DNA of 64,000 bases. Source: Tetraselmis striata (Eukaryota; Chlorophyta; Chlorodendrophyceae; Chlorodendrales; Chlorodendraceae). This document shows positions 50,877 through 62,322 of the stretch, piece after piece. The stretch is from positions 32,501 through 96,500 of the forward strand of contig VCJN01002082.1 of the NCBI GenBank assembly GCA_006384855.1, read 5' to 3'. Position 1 is the stretch's first letter; the number at the start of each line of letters is the position of its first letter. The position numbers were made by a program, and so were the translations under genes. The notes under the pieces were generated by a model. It saw only the letters and a program-made list of their open reading frames with translations. It was not told where the DNA came from and ran no database searches.

Positions 50877-51197
50877 GCCCGCCGCATGAATGGCAAGGAT
50901 ATGCTTCGCATTTGGCAACTACGGCAACCTCGTGCATTAGTACGTCGATTTGTTTTACATGTCAGTCAATTTATCTCAGTCTATTGTGTTGAGAAACCAA
51001 GGTGAGAAAGCGTGTCGGCAGGTACTATCAAAGTGCAGAATCAAGATGCTAGCCACCTTGTCCAATGAGACTCAAGTGGGTGCTCGGGTCAACCTTGCAC
51101 GACGAAAGGGTGTCATTTACAAATTACAACTTTGCTGGAATAGAAACTAGACTGGGTGGGAGGGTCGGTAGAACATGTGCCTTAAAGGTAATTTTCT

Positions 51198-51480
51198 ACT
51201 CCAACGTTTCGATTGTTGTGCCGGCTGCGGCCTCCTTGGCGGCGGCCTCTTTCTCTAGTTTCTTCCGATAATGATATATGAGAGCACGGAAGGGCTTGCG
51301 CTGACGCCCGCCCTTGGGTGGCTCGGGGGCCTCCTTGGATGTGGACTTGGTCTTGGTTGCGGCGGGCGGGATCTTGCTTTGGCCTCGGGCTTGGGCTTGG
51401 GCTCAGCTTGGGAGAGGTTCATCCTCATCGCGGGCACGCGAAGGGGCTACTCATCGGCCGATGATTCACACTTTTGCGTA
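51198..51480 (-). CDS. Unknown Lys/Ala/Pro-rich C-terminal exon
   Basis: The minus strand reads KEAPEPPKGGRQRKPFRALI, YHYRKKLEKEAAAKEAA and GTTIETLE then a stop near 51198. Just upstream (about 51360-51420) a KPKPEAKARSRPP reading lies in a different frame, suggesting a break or a splice. It may belong to the same unknown gene as 51640-51815. No family recognised. Confidence 0.35.
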
Positions 51481-51639
51481 GAGGCATCTGTGGGTCCTCC
51501 TCTCCGCCTTCGTCCGGCTTGCTCGACCCCGCGAGTATGTCGTCTTCACATGGATCGGTGGTACTTCGGAGATAATATGCGACTACTTAAAAAAATCATC
51601 ATTAATGGAAACATGTGCATGCTATGGTACGAGTTGTAC

Positions 51640-51815
51640 TGAGGAGGCTGAGCCTTTTTTAGATGGGCCGGCAGGTTGAGCAACGGCGGGTCAACTTTGG
51701 TCTCTTTAGTGCCCGGGTGTGCCTTATCGAAGCGGTGCTGAAAGATTTCTTGTTGGAAAGTCTTCAATCGTGTGCCGCAGTTCTCGTCCTCAATGCGTAG
51801 GTTGTGCTCCCACAC
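51640..51815 (-). CDS. Unknown exon-like stretch
   Basis: The minus strand reads MWEHNLRIEDENCGTRLKTF, QQEIFQHRFDKAHPGTKETK and VDPPLLNLPAHLKKAQPPQ. It is hydrophilic and convincingly protein-like. The neighbouring minus-strand fragments at 51198-51480 and 50197-50760 might be later exons of one gene. Confidence 0.35.
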
Positions 51816-51989
51816 GTCCGCGCATTTGGTCGCGCCTTCAACTTAAGTCGTGTTACTGTCGACCAACACCACATGAAGAGAGTTACATGGGGACTCCTTC
51901 GCCCTTGCGGGTGCTCAGACCTGCCAATGACGGGACGGCACACGTAACATGGGTAATGGGTCATCTCGCAAGCGGTTAATGCCATTATT

Positions 51990-53039
51990 GGGTCAGGCTA
52001 GAGCATGCCGTTGTTGTTCCCGTTCCGCACATGACGTTCACAACTCTACAACACTTCCCGAAGTAACCCGTACGACATTTCGCGATCCGAATACGGTACG
52101 AATAATCTGTCCGCGCGGGCCGCGCGCCATTGCGCCGCGGGATCTGCGTCGCGCCGCCCGATAAATATATATGTACACGCACGGCACTGCGCGGGCGGCG
52201 AATGATGCATCCACTAGCACAACCCCGTCCAGACCACCAGCTGCTCCCGCCCACCTCGTAGCACTACCTCCTGCCACCTTCGTCGAGGACACATGACGAT
52301 CATGGCTGGCTTGGGGCGCGTGTATGCCCCGGGACGGCGGCCGCGAGAGCGAGGTCCACCCTTGCGACCACCTGCCGGCCGATTGACAAGGAATTCGCGT
52401 TTTGCGGACACCATACGCATGTAGGGCAGATTAGCAGTTGTAATCAATTTCAATTTCAATTTCGCCTTTAGGGCCAAACCGCTCGGATAGAAAGGCAGTT
52501 TATTCAAATGAGAAGGCATAAATAATGTACGTTTTCCATGGCTAGTCCGACGGAGCCCGTACCATCGGTGCGAAGTTTACGGTTGGGGCGGCGCTCACAT
52601 CGGTTGCTGCGGGGTGGAAACGGAGATCCTGCAGCACGCCGCCTGCGTGGCCGTAGCGGTCGCGACCCGCCCACCACCGCCGCAATAAGAGGTCCTTCTG
52701 GCGCTACGGGCGGTCGCGGTGTCGGTGGTTGACAGTCGTGGGCTTGCCAGAGCTAGAGCATGGGCAAAGGGCCGCTCGATGTGCGCGTCGCGTTGCCGCA
52801 GGTGCACACTGTACTAACGGCGCAAACCGCATACCGGATCTTACAGTCGCTGCGGGCAGTTTTCACAATAAATTTCGTACGGGTAACCGCGGGAAGTGTT
52901 GTGTGTGCCGCGCGCGGAGGCTCAATTCAAGATTCTTCTCATGGCATCCCATGTTTTTTGGTACTTGTTCACATGGGTCCCTTTGTGGAGAAACTATAGC
53001 CGTGGCGACACAAACGCGTGGATGAAGCCGGTGAAATAA
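51990..53039. other. No gene supported; repeated TACGGGT-AC--CGGGAAG motif
   Basis: GTACGGGTTACTTCGGGAAG (minus, about 52051-52070) and GTACGGGTAACCGCGGGAAG (plus, about 52879-52898) are variants of the motif at about 45115-45134. They may mark old ends of one repeat family. Confidence 0.4.
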
Positions 53040-54720
53040 CTCTGCGGGCCTTTTGAATCGGGTTTGATGAATCTTGCGGTTGTCAAATTGCCAGGCCTAT
53101 CGCACCAGCATAACCAGATGTGCTCTCCTTGGTGAATCCACCTCTTGCCAATACCGGGCTGAGAGGGACCCATACTTCGATATATCGCTTGTTCAACAAA
53201 ACTGAGTTGGCATTGGCAAACCGTTGGTCAGACAAAAAGAACCAGCACCGCTTTCAAACGATTCCAAACGTCTCTAACGACTCGGCCAACTCAAGCGTGG
53301 CGCCGAATTTAGCCTTGCCCCTTTGTTCTTTGTCGATTTCGAGGACTCCGGCTTCCGCGACAGTAGCAGACATTCCCGAAGGCCGTTTTGCCGCGCCGCA
53401 GATCGTGTCTGAAATCGCAAGTGAGATGTCGCCGACGGCATTATTGATTGGCGATGTCGTCGATTCCCTCTCGGAAGTCTCTTGAGGGTCATCATGCTAT
53501 CCATGGTCACTTACATTCCACTAAAATTAAGCAGTCGTAGTGCAGTGAAAAGGCATATTATCAATGGATACTTACCAATAATAATGGACTAGTACATGAT
53601 GCCTTCGCAATTGGCCAGCCGCTTGTAGCTTTTGGGGATAACGGCTGTTCTTTCGCGCTTTATTGCTTGGGCTAGAAGTCATGCTACGCTTCCACCGCCG
53701 CGATCTGAGCAGAGTCGTCGAATTATTGGGTCTAAGCGGAGTCTTCGATTTTCGAACTCGGAGACCGGAGATGAGGTGCTTCGGCATGGGCGTGTCCTTG
53801 GGGGACCTACATAAGGGTATAATTTCGATGAGAACGGTATCGAATGATTAATGATTATGCATGTTATGAAGGTGTGTTCGGCGAAGTGTTTACGTACTTG
53901 ATTGGCTTCGGTAGTTCTTGGAAGCCGATAACTGATGATCATGTCACCTTCGCAAGATGAGGGTCGGCTGAGAAGGCGGGCAGCTTTTTGTGGACCTGGG
54001 GTGTGGAGTCCACCTAATCATCCTCCTTGGTGAGACCTCCGTCTACCATGACCCACAGCAGGCGTCGTAGGTTCTTCGTCTCGATCACTACGAGGTTTTT
54101 GATGGCGCCACCATTGTCGTGGCCATGGAGCTTGGTGCCCATGGGTAAGAATTTGAGGTCTCCCCGAATGAAGTGTGTCACTTAATTTTGGATCTGCAAG
54201 AACGGCGGGAACAAAATTGACCTTGGGTTCGAGCTACAAAGGGTTGATGCATTCAAATCGGGGATTACTTGCGCTCTCGGGACTCGAAAACTTCTCTCCG
54301 CCGTCGCAAAGTGGCGCAGCCGATACCCGTGGAGCATATAAGGCGTTAGCGGCAAAGCAGATGGGCATAGTGGATAAGGCGGCAGCTAAGGCGCAGCCCG
54401 CAGGAAGGGGCTCGATTGAGAATTGCATGCGAGGGGCTAGCCAGCACATATCATGACATGCTCAATTACACGGATTTAGTATGACCGCTCTTTGAATAAC
54501 CTGCAACCGGGCGTGAAGTTGTGTGCATAAGCGGCCGGGGGATAAGGGTCGTTCTAAGCAATCGGTAGGGTGAGGCGGCGCGTTTGCGTAATCGGCTGGG
54601 TGGCTTGTCAGGAAGTCGTCAATGCTGTAATCGGCTGGTGGGAGGGGCTGGTGGGAGTGCAGCAAACGGCAATTCTTAATAATGCTTTATTTCGGCCGAT
54701 ATGCAGCAAGGATTAATAGC
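53040..54720. other. Lower-GC block with protein-like frames on both strands, unknown
   Basis: Base composition is visibly less GC-rich than the rest of the window. Minus-strand readings include about 53490-53254 (STTSPINNAVGDISLAISDT, then KFGATLELAESLETFGIV and a stop), 53790-53600 and 54155-54014 (HFIRGDLKFLPMGTKLHGHD, VMVDGGLTKEDD, stop). Plus-strand frames at 53120-53485 and 54175-54456 are equally open. I cannot decide the strand or family. An inserted segment of different origin is possible. Confidence 0.3.
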
Positions 54721-54780
54721 GGTGCGAAAGGGATGGTATCAGTCGCGGGTAGTCGCGAGTAGTCGTCGTCGCACGCAGGT

Positions 54781-54933
54781 ACGGGTAAAAGGACAAGTTC
54801 GCCCCGGGACATCGGCCGAAGCCGCCCCAGCACTTGACCTCTTGCGCCAACTGCAGCCGTAGGTCTGGCGCAACCCGTAGACCATTGCCTCATCCGAACC
54901 CCAAGGGCTAATGCATCAACCCAGTAGGCCGGC
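54781..54933 (-). repeat. SINE-like interspersed repeat, copy C
   Basis: Reverse-oriented counterpart of 8580-8730: GCCCCGGGACATCGGCCGAA, GCACTTGACCTC, GTAGGTCTGGCGCAAC and CCGAACCCCAAGGG. It is the longest copy together with copy A. Confidence 0.65.
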
Positions 54934-55043
54934 CGACAATTACCTGCCACAGCGCCGGGCCCCGCGGCCCGGCGCTAAGTGAGTTCTGCTTAAATGTAGG
55001 CTTTCTCCTTCCCCAGTGCTTTCCGTGCATTCTCTTCCCTGTA

Positions 55044-55136
55044 TAAACCCTAAACCAAACAGGAATAATAATTACATGAGCTAGCAGCAGAAGGCGATAA
55101 ACCCTAAAATCCTAACCCTAACCCTAACCCCTAAAG
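55044..55136. repeat. Interstitial telomere-like repeats (CCCTAA)
   Basis: AACCCTAAACC at 55046 and CCTAACCCTAACCCTAACCC near 55110-55130, with degenerate copies between. Plant and green-algal telomeres are CCCTAAA-type. Here the run is short and internal. Confidence 0.7.
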
Positions 55137-55265
55137 GCGATATCAGGAATCAACCCAGTAGGACGACACACCGGGACGAATATTGCCGAAAATACATCGG
55201 CCAGCAGGAATAATCGATACGACTTCTTGCAGTTTACCGGTACAGGTACTGGTATCACTCATCCA

Positions 55266-55376
55266 TCCCGCCTCATGCGGGATGCGGGCCGCTTTTAGGC
55301 GGCTTGCTGTGTTGATTTTCTAATTCTGGGGAACTGTCCTTTTTGTAATTCACACAGGTACTGGTACATAGCGACT
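55266..55376 (+). mobile_element. MITE-like short repeat, copy 2
   Basis: Opposite-strand relative of 17431-17540. Internal inverted GGGATGCGGGC/GCATCCC and GCCGCTTTTAGGCGGC give hairpin potential. AGCGAC follows. Confidence 0.55.
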
Positions 55377-56117
55377 ATTCGACAGGTATTATACGATAAT
55401 AAAGGGCAGAACTAGCATTTATTTAATTTTCGTAGCGACTCTCCAAAGGGATTGCCTCCCGTGGACCCCGATGCAAATATACTGCTATTGTACCCTGTAC
55501 TTGCGGTAGCAACGCTCGAGCATATAAGCTGCTACAATACAAGTATATTAAGGTAGGTACAGTCGTAGCCCTAGGACCAGTATTTGCATCGAGGTCGACC
55601 CCGCCCGGGCCGGATGGATGGATCCATCAGTACGGGATGACTACAGGTACCCGTAACGACGGTACATTAGCGCTAATATTAATACAGGTCGCTGTTACGC
55701 GCGGTTCTCACCTGCGCACGCCCTGATCTGCGCGGAGGTGATGCAGTTGCTTTCTGCGCAGCATCGTTACGCAAGCGCCCATACGGGTCTCGTCGTCGTC
55801 CAGCTCACACATACACACCGAGCTTTCAGCAACCGCTATCGCCCAACCGTCCGTTGCCTGATATCCTGGGTCAGCTGGCGATGCTTGGCAGCACCGCGCG
55901 CCTCGCAGTCCTTCGGAGGCTGGGTTGGTGAAGGCCTGCCTGGTTGGTGCCCGGCGCGCCGTAGTATTCCTTAGAGCGTGCTTCAGGGTTGGGAGCTTTT
56001 TGCCTCCTGGCGGGTGCGCTGCTCAGTAGTTTTCGTTGGTATATTCCTTGCGGCCACGTTTCTCGGCGATCCTGTCGAGCTGACACCGACCGGTGTCGAC
56101 AACGACCTCCCGCTGAA
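55377..56117. other. Upstream region of the AP2/ERF gene
   Basis: Short AT-rich and GTACC-rich stretches and no separate gene. An open frame continues upstream from the chosen ATG to 55989, so a longer N-terminus cannot be excluded. Confidence 0.4.
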
Positions 56118-59100
56118 ATGCAGACGCCGACACCAGCGACCCCGCAAAGCCAGGGGCTTCCAGCTACCTCGACGGCCCATGCAACGACCGGCGCGGTCCA
56201 GATGTCTTCGCAGCAGCCCCACCAACCCACGCCCCACCAGCAGGCCCCGCAGCACCAACAGCACACGGCGCATCAGCCCGTGGCCATGAATCCCGGAACG
56301 AGCCAGCCAATCCCGTTTCCGAACCCTGTGCAGCCCCCGCCGACGTCCCAGCCTATCGGCACCCAATCACACGCACATGGCCAGGCCTTGCAGCAGCAAC
56401 AGGCGCTCGCGGCGCAGCAGCAGCAGCAGGCGATGCAGGCGGCGCAGCAGCAGCTCGCGGCACAGCAGCAGGCGATGCAGGCCGCGCAACAGCAGCACCT
56501 CGCGCAGCAGCAGCAGCTGCACGCGGTGCAGCAGCAGCACGCGCAGCAAATGCAGATGGCCGCGGCCGCCGCACAACAGCAACAACAGCAGTACCACGTC
56601 CCGCACCTCCAGCAGGCACCCGGGATGCCGCAGTACACCATGGTCCCGTCGGCCGTGTCGTCGGCGCAAATGTCGTCGGCCCAGTTGTCGTCGGCGCAGA
56701 TGTCCGCGGCGATGCAGGCGCACCATATGCCTGGGCCGCAGCAGATGCAGATGCCGAGCGCCTCGCCGGGAGTGATACCGCACTCCCAGCCCGCGCCGCA
56801 GCAGCCGGCACCGACTCACCAGACGGCGCCCGCCTCATCACAGCCGCAACCTGCCGCGCAGCCCTTGCCTCCTGGCATCCCGGAGGGCGCCACCCTGGAC
56901 GCCAACGTAACCCCCCGCTCCGTTTTGCCGCTTGTTCTTTCAGCATCCGCTTGTGTATGTAATGTAACGCCGTTTTCTTAGCACATGATAGCAGCATTAT
57001 CTCTTCTCCGGAAACTACTATTTATCCTCTTTCTGCAGTGAGTTCTGTAGATTGCTGCTTCCCAACTGGTTAACCGTCAGTGGGCCGTCATAATTTTGTC
57101 CGTCACTCTTTGAAATGGAATCGCGTGGGGAGCTTGACACCTATGCTCGCAGTGTGGAGCGTAGTCCATGAAATTGTTCCCCTCACGAGGATATGGCTTC
57201 TTCACTATCAAAGTTACGGTTACTGACCCGCCTGCTCTGCCAACAGGGAAAAGTGAAGACTTTCCGCGGCGTGCGGCAGCGGCCATGGGGCAAGTGGGCG
57301 GCCGAGATTCGCGACCCCACCGTCGGGGCCCGCCGCTGGCTGGGCACGTTCGACACCGCGGCGGAGGCAGCGCGCGCCTACGACGCCGCAGCCCGGCAGA
57401 TCCGCGGCTCCGCGGCCCGCTGCAACTTCCCTGACGATGGCACTCCGCCGCCCGTCCCGCTCGCAAATCCCGGCAAGCCTCCGGCCGGGCAAAGCCAGCA
57501 GCAGCAGGCGGCCCCGCCGCCGCCTGCTCAGCCCCCAGCTCCTTCGCAGTTCCAACCGCAGGCGCTGCCGCCAGCGTGCCAGGCCATGCCCGCCCCACCA
57601 GCGCAGCACGCCCCGCCCGCCCATCACGCGCCGAGCGCGGTGGGCACACCCCCCCGGCCGACACCCATGCCGGCCCCCGCCACATCCGCGCCGATGCAGA
57701 GCGCCCAAGTTGTGACGCCTCCGCCACCGGGAATGGCAGCGCCGCAGGCGATGCCAAAAGTACCGTCTCACATTTCCGGTAGGCAGACCCGCCATGCCAT
57801 CCCTAGTATCCCACAATCCTTAGACAGGCAGTTGTAGCACGGCATGCGGACCTACAGAGCATGCCACAATATGCCATGCTATGTGATGCCAGACCATGCC
57901 ATGATATGGCCTGACAGGACGGCATGTTTGACTTGATTTCATGACACTTGAGCACATGACATGACACGCCTGGCTATGACTTTACATGACAGGCTCCTTC
58001 TCATGCACCTGTACTCATATCCCTCTCTGTGGCTATTTCTCTTGTTCACAGGTAAAAATCAAGCGCAAAAGTTCAAACAGGAGCAGGATATGAAGGACGC
58101 GATGTCCACCAGCCTGGGAGGTGACGGCCTGACTGCACTCAGCGCTTTAGGATTCTTGGGCCTTCCTTCCTGTGATGCGTGCCCGGCGTTGGTTGGCTGA
58201 CGCCGTTGCAATGCCCGACCCTGGGCAGAGGAGAGCCTGCTGCACCACCCCCAGGCAAACGACCTGATGCACGAAGGCCTTGCCGTGATGGTGACAAGCA
58301 ACGCGCTGAGCATCCCCAAAACCATGCCGGCCTCAGGCGGGGCAAGCCAGGTACATACTGTTGCTTATTGGCCGGTAAGCCCAAATTGGAATGTCTGCTG
58401 TGGGCCATCTGGGCTGATGCGTCTGGATGTTGCCTGTCCTGCAGGGCGAGGGCGGTGCTGCTGCCAACAAGAGCAAGGGCGACGCTCTGCTAGACGTGTC
58501 TGGGAAGTCTCTGGAGTGGATGGGGCAGGACTGGCCAATTTCCACATCCCTTGGCAAGTCCCCCATGGGGACTTCGCCATACGGCAAGAGCGTCGACATG
58601 GTGGACATGTGCACTGCCTTGATGGAGGCTGGCGGTAACCCCCCCCCCCCCCCCCCCCCCGGGGCCCCATTGGGAGACTGCTTTTGTGGCATGTGCGGTG
58701 CTGATGATGGACGCCCACCGTTTGTGCGGCCAGGCTTTCCCCTTGGAAGCTTCAAGAATGAGATGGAGATGAATGAAAGCTTCAGTGGGCACGCCGGGGA
58801 CGACGGCCGCAACAACCAAGAAGCGCACCGGCACGAGGAGCGTAACGTAGACCCTGACGACTTTGACGAGGATGACATCATGATACTCGGCACCACGCCA
58901 AAGCTGTCCTCCACGCCCGATTACATGGCTCAGCATATGTGTACGCTGCCCCTCCCTGCATGTTGCCTTGTAGGGATGTGCATGAAGCTATGTGCAGCAG
59001 ACATACACACACGCACAAATATCATCATCGTAATGTGTATCTCTGTGGTCATTCCACCGATACTTCATTGTTCTTGTGTATCTTATGCCTTTCTCCATAC

Positions 59101-59414
59101 TATTAGGGTCATGTTCGACAATAGAGCCTACAAAAATATGATGTCAATGGCAAGCATTTGCCAATCATGACTGGCTGGCATTGACGTGCTGCTCTGTGTG
59201 GCTGCGTTTTGTAGCGCAACGGTTTGGAGGCCCCGGGAAGCAAGTCCTGCGCTCCCATGCCGCAGAGGATGCATACCGGGCCCCGCAGTCCGGGCACGCT
59301 GGCGTGACGGGCTCGTCGGCGTCTGACATGATGGGCGCCAGCCCCGGGATGTCAAGCAGTCCCGGGCTGGTTAACTTCCTGGCACAGCACTACCACATCC
59401 CAGGAAATAAATAA
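56118..59414 (+). CDS. AP2/ERF-domain transcription factor, complete (7 exons, ~702 aa)
   Basis: Exons 56118-56906, 57247-57778, 58052-58120, 58229-58350, 58445-58634, 58734-58940 and 59215-59414 are all GT-AG with matching phases, ending TAA. Residues 1-263 are a Gln/Ala/Pro-rich low-complexity region (QQQ and AQQ runs) like activation domains. Residues 264-325 are a single AP2 domain: [19 protein letters not shown] (DNA-contacting beta sheet), [18 protein letters not shown] (the RAYD helix) and a NFP end. One domain, with the WAAEIRDP and WLGTF motifs, fits the ERF/DREB class. Next come a Pro-rich linker and a C-terminal part with [19 protein letters not shown], acidic [14 protein letters not shown] and a tail [16 protein letters not shown]. 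Role: nuclear DNA-binding regulator; targets unknown. The first ATG in the strong frame was chosen. Confidence 0.9.
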
Positions 59415-59521
59415 GCTGATCTGTTGAGGCTGTGCATATGAAGGCATATGTGAATTCCGTGATACAGCTTGGCAGGGACGCCTATCAAAGGAGCAAAGGC
59501 CACACGTAATACATGTGCGCT

Positions 59522-59526
59522 TGTAA
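59522..59526 (+). terminator. TGTAA polyadenylation motif after the AP2/ERF gene
   Basis: TGTAA about 108 bases after the stop codon. This is the usual polyadenylation signal in many green algae. Confidence 0.5.
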
Positions 59527-60714
59527 AGTTAGTTACATTAGCAGTTTCCAATGCGATCATGGCGCAGACAGAGCAACATTCGGAACCAGAGACTTGCAAC
59601 TGTGGACTTATTTTTGCCACTTCCTGGCAGTCCCCGCTGAGCCAGATATCGACCTAGAAATCATCATTTCAGTAGCTTGTCGTGGACAACATCTCCCTCT
59701 TTGTACAAGTCGTGAGGCAAGAGTCAGCAATTGGTTGACAGAGCTCATAATTTGCAAAGAGGATGAGGCCTAATATATTTGAATGGGGGAAGATGCACAA
59801 GTCAGTTTCACATTGGCGACCTAAATCCCTTTGCGGGTGTCCTTTTTGTAAGACAATGTGCCGCCAGTCGATAGCCACAGTTGGCCTTTTCCCACGGAGT
59901 CAATATACATTTATTTGGCCGCATGCACTGCCTGGCATATGTCATTGATTGCTTTCGGTGCACTGATTACATGAGCATGCCAGGTGTGTTTGAGGTGCAT
60001 GTTATTCGTGACGCGTCAACCTGCTGTATGCTGGTGCACACCGCGCACTTCAGGATCCCACTAGGTTGGGCCCGCAGCCCATTTGCTGCAGTGCGCAGTA
60101 GCATTTCATAAGGTGGCGCCAGGTCACCGCCCTATTAAACCAAACATTCATGTGCGTTCGGGTTCCGGAGCGTACGTACCGGGCAGATAGTCGTACGTTT
60201 CAATTTCACATCTGTGATACATCCATGAAGATTAGAAAAAAACGAAACATGCTCTGGCGACATGAAAGAACTTTACGTATTGTCACATTTCGCTCAAATT
60301 CGCTGTTTATAACATTGCCACCCTTTCAATTTTGCAAGTTTATCCTTCCTGGTTTGCATAGGGGTAATTTGTCTTGATGTTGGATCTTCGGATATGTAAT
60401 TATGAAAAGCATGCCTGTATGCCGATTCCGTACACCGTGTCATGTACACGCTGAACGCAGGATATATTGCTGCACAATGTTCCACTCGGGTGAGGGTGCC
60501 ATCCTACAACCATCACGCAACTAGGGACCCTTCCACCCCAGCCGCGCAATTATTTTGCCGCAACCTGAATTGCCTGCCCATGGCTTGTACCTGACTAGTT
60601 TGCAGGATACATCGTAGGGCCATCGGAAATCGAGGTACGGGCGCCAGCCGGTGTTGCTGAAGATCTGGAGCAGGTTTGGTGTCAATGAATGGGGTAGACG
60701 CCCATGTCAACTGG
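59527..60714. other. Convergent intergenic region, no gene seen
   Basis: Moderate to low GC and no exon-like sequence. It lies between the 3' ends of the AP2/ERF and cyclophilin genes. Confidence 0.4.
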
Positions 60715-60719
60715 TTACA
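60715..60719 (-). terminator. TGTAA polyadenylation motif after the cyclophilin gene
   Basis: TGTAA on the minus strand about 66 bases downstream of the cyclophilin stop codon. Confidence 0.6.
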
Positions 60720-60784
60720 CAACCGCCGCAATAGATTCTTGGGCGGAGATGGTCGCCAGCGAGAGGCGCTTGCACGCGGCACGC

Positions 60785-62322
60785 TTAAGACAGCTGGCCG
60801 CAGTCAGCGATAACGACCTTGGACTTGCAGGCGCCGCTCTGGCTGCCCACACCCTCGATGGCCTTCACCACCTCCATGCCCTTTGTGACGTTGCCAAACA
60901 CGCAGTGCTTACCGTCCAGCCAGGGGGTGGCCACGGTGCACAGGAAGAACTGCGGCAGGCCACATTACCACCGGGTTAGCAAGCATATGTGTACAGGTTA
61001 GTGCGACCCGTCGCATGCGGAACCCTCGCCTTCAACACGGGGGAAAGGGGGGGTACACATTGGCATCCACAACCCATGAATGGTGGGGGGGGACGCTGGC
61101 GCACCTGGGATCCGTTGGTGTTGGGGCCAGCGTTGGCCATGGACAGCACGCCGGGGCCAGTGTGCTTGAGGGTGAAGTTCTCGTCGGGGAACTTGTTGCC
61201 GTAAATGGACTTGCCGCCCGTGCCGTTGTGGTTGGTGAAGTCACCGCCCTGTGGTGAGCCCACCGTACACAAGTCAGAAATCAGGCAGGTAGGCCGACGT
61301 GGGGCCAACCTCCGCGTCATGGGGAGGAGGGGATGGGGGCTGAGGCGGACCTGGCACATGAAGTCGGGGATCACGCGGTGGAAGGAGGAGCCCTTGAAGC
61401 CAAAGCCGGGCTCGCCTACATCAGACAGGGGAGGGGATCATACAGGTGTGGGCGAGGTCATCGCCGGCAGAAACGAAGCTCTGTGTGATTGGGGGGATTG
61501 GGTGGGAAGCTGCGGGGGCTAAAAAAGGGAAAGATGATGGTGGTTTGGGAGAGAGGTGCTTATGGGGGAAGGGTGGGGGCACTCACCCGTGCACAGCTGG
61601 CGGAAGTTCTCGGCGGTCTTGGGGACGACGTCGGGGCGGAGCTGCGCAGGGAGAGAAGGTTGGGACAAGGGGGTGGGTAAGAGAGCACGCACTTCAATGT
61701 CTCGATGTGACGACCCGGTCGCTGGGTGGCACTCGGCACGGAGCAGCGCCGACAGTTGTGCGCACGTGCGGCGTTGCGTGTGCGGGATCTGCTGCGCGGC
61801 GGCGCGGCGAAAGAGCTGTCGTGGGCTGAAGCTGATCCGACGCCGACATGGAGGGAGTGCGGCAATATACTGAGATGGACAGGTGGTGGTAGGTGCAGCC
61901 ATGGGGTCAGGCTGGACTCGCGAGCCGCTACGACGGGGCGCGTGCGGCGCGACTCGGTGGCGGGGTTCCGGGGTGGCGAATGATCACGGACGGCTGGCTA
62001 GCTGATGCTGGGCGGTTACAGAGGACTCGTTCCGGAACGGCACGGCACTCGTGCGCCACTAGGCGTAGCGATCGTTGGGGCGTGAGCATGAACATACATT
62101 TGTCCTTGCGCACATAGTTCATACGAAGGTTCGTGATGGCCGGGCGTTTGTGAAGGGGGGAGGAGGGGGCTCCTCGGAGGAAGGGCTGCACGTCGGCAAG
62201 GGCGGCCCCGAGTAGGGTGGATGGCAGGGGCCGAGGCGGGGTCGGCGCGGCTTGCTCACCGTCATCTCAATGCGGCCGGCCGGCTGGCCGCCGATCGTCA
62301 TGTCGAAGAAGACGACAGTCAT
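60785..62322 (-). CDS. Cyclophilin-type peptidyl-prolyl isomerase, cytosolic, complete (5 exons, 163 aa)
   Basis: Minus-strand exons 62322-62260, 61641-61587, 61415-61351, 61248-61105 and 60949-60785 are all GT-AG, phases agree, stop TAA. The sequence starts [20 protein letters not shown] and has [54 protein letters not shown] and the end [10 protein letters not shown]. All expected active-site residues of cyclophilin A are present (Arg and Phe in FHRVIPDFM, Gln in CQGG, Trp and His in WLDGKH). With no signal peptide and a family-typical 163 residues, it should be cytosolic or nuclear, catalysing prolyl cis-trans isomerisation and probably cyclosporin-binding. The seven-residue insert typical of land-plant cytosolic cyclophilins is absent ([11 protein letters not shown]), so it resembles animal and fungal cyclophilin A there. 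Confidence 0.95.

Noticed and set aside
50066-50911. 281-codon minus-strand frame as one complete gene
   Set aside because: The start lies in the GA microsatellite (Ser/Leu run), and the low-coordinate third reads better in another frame.
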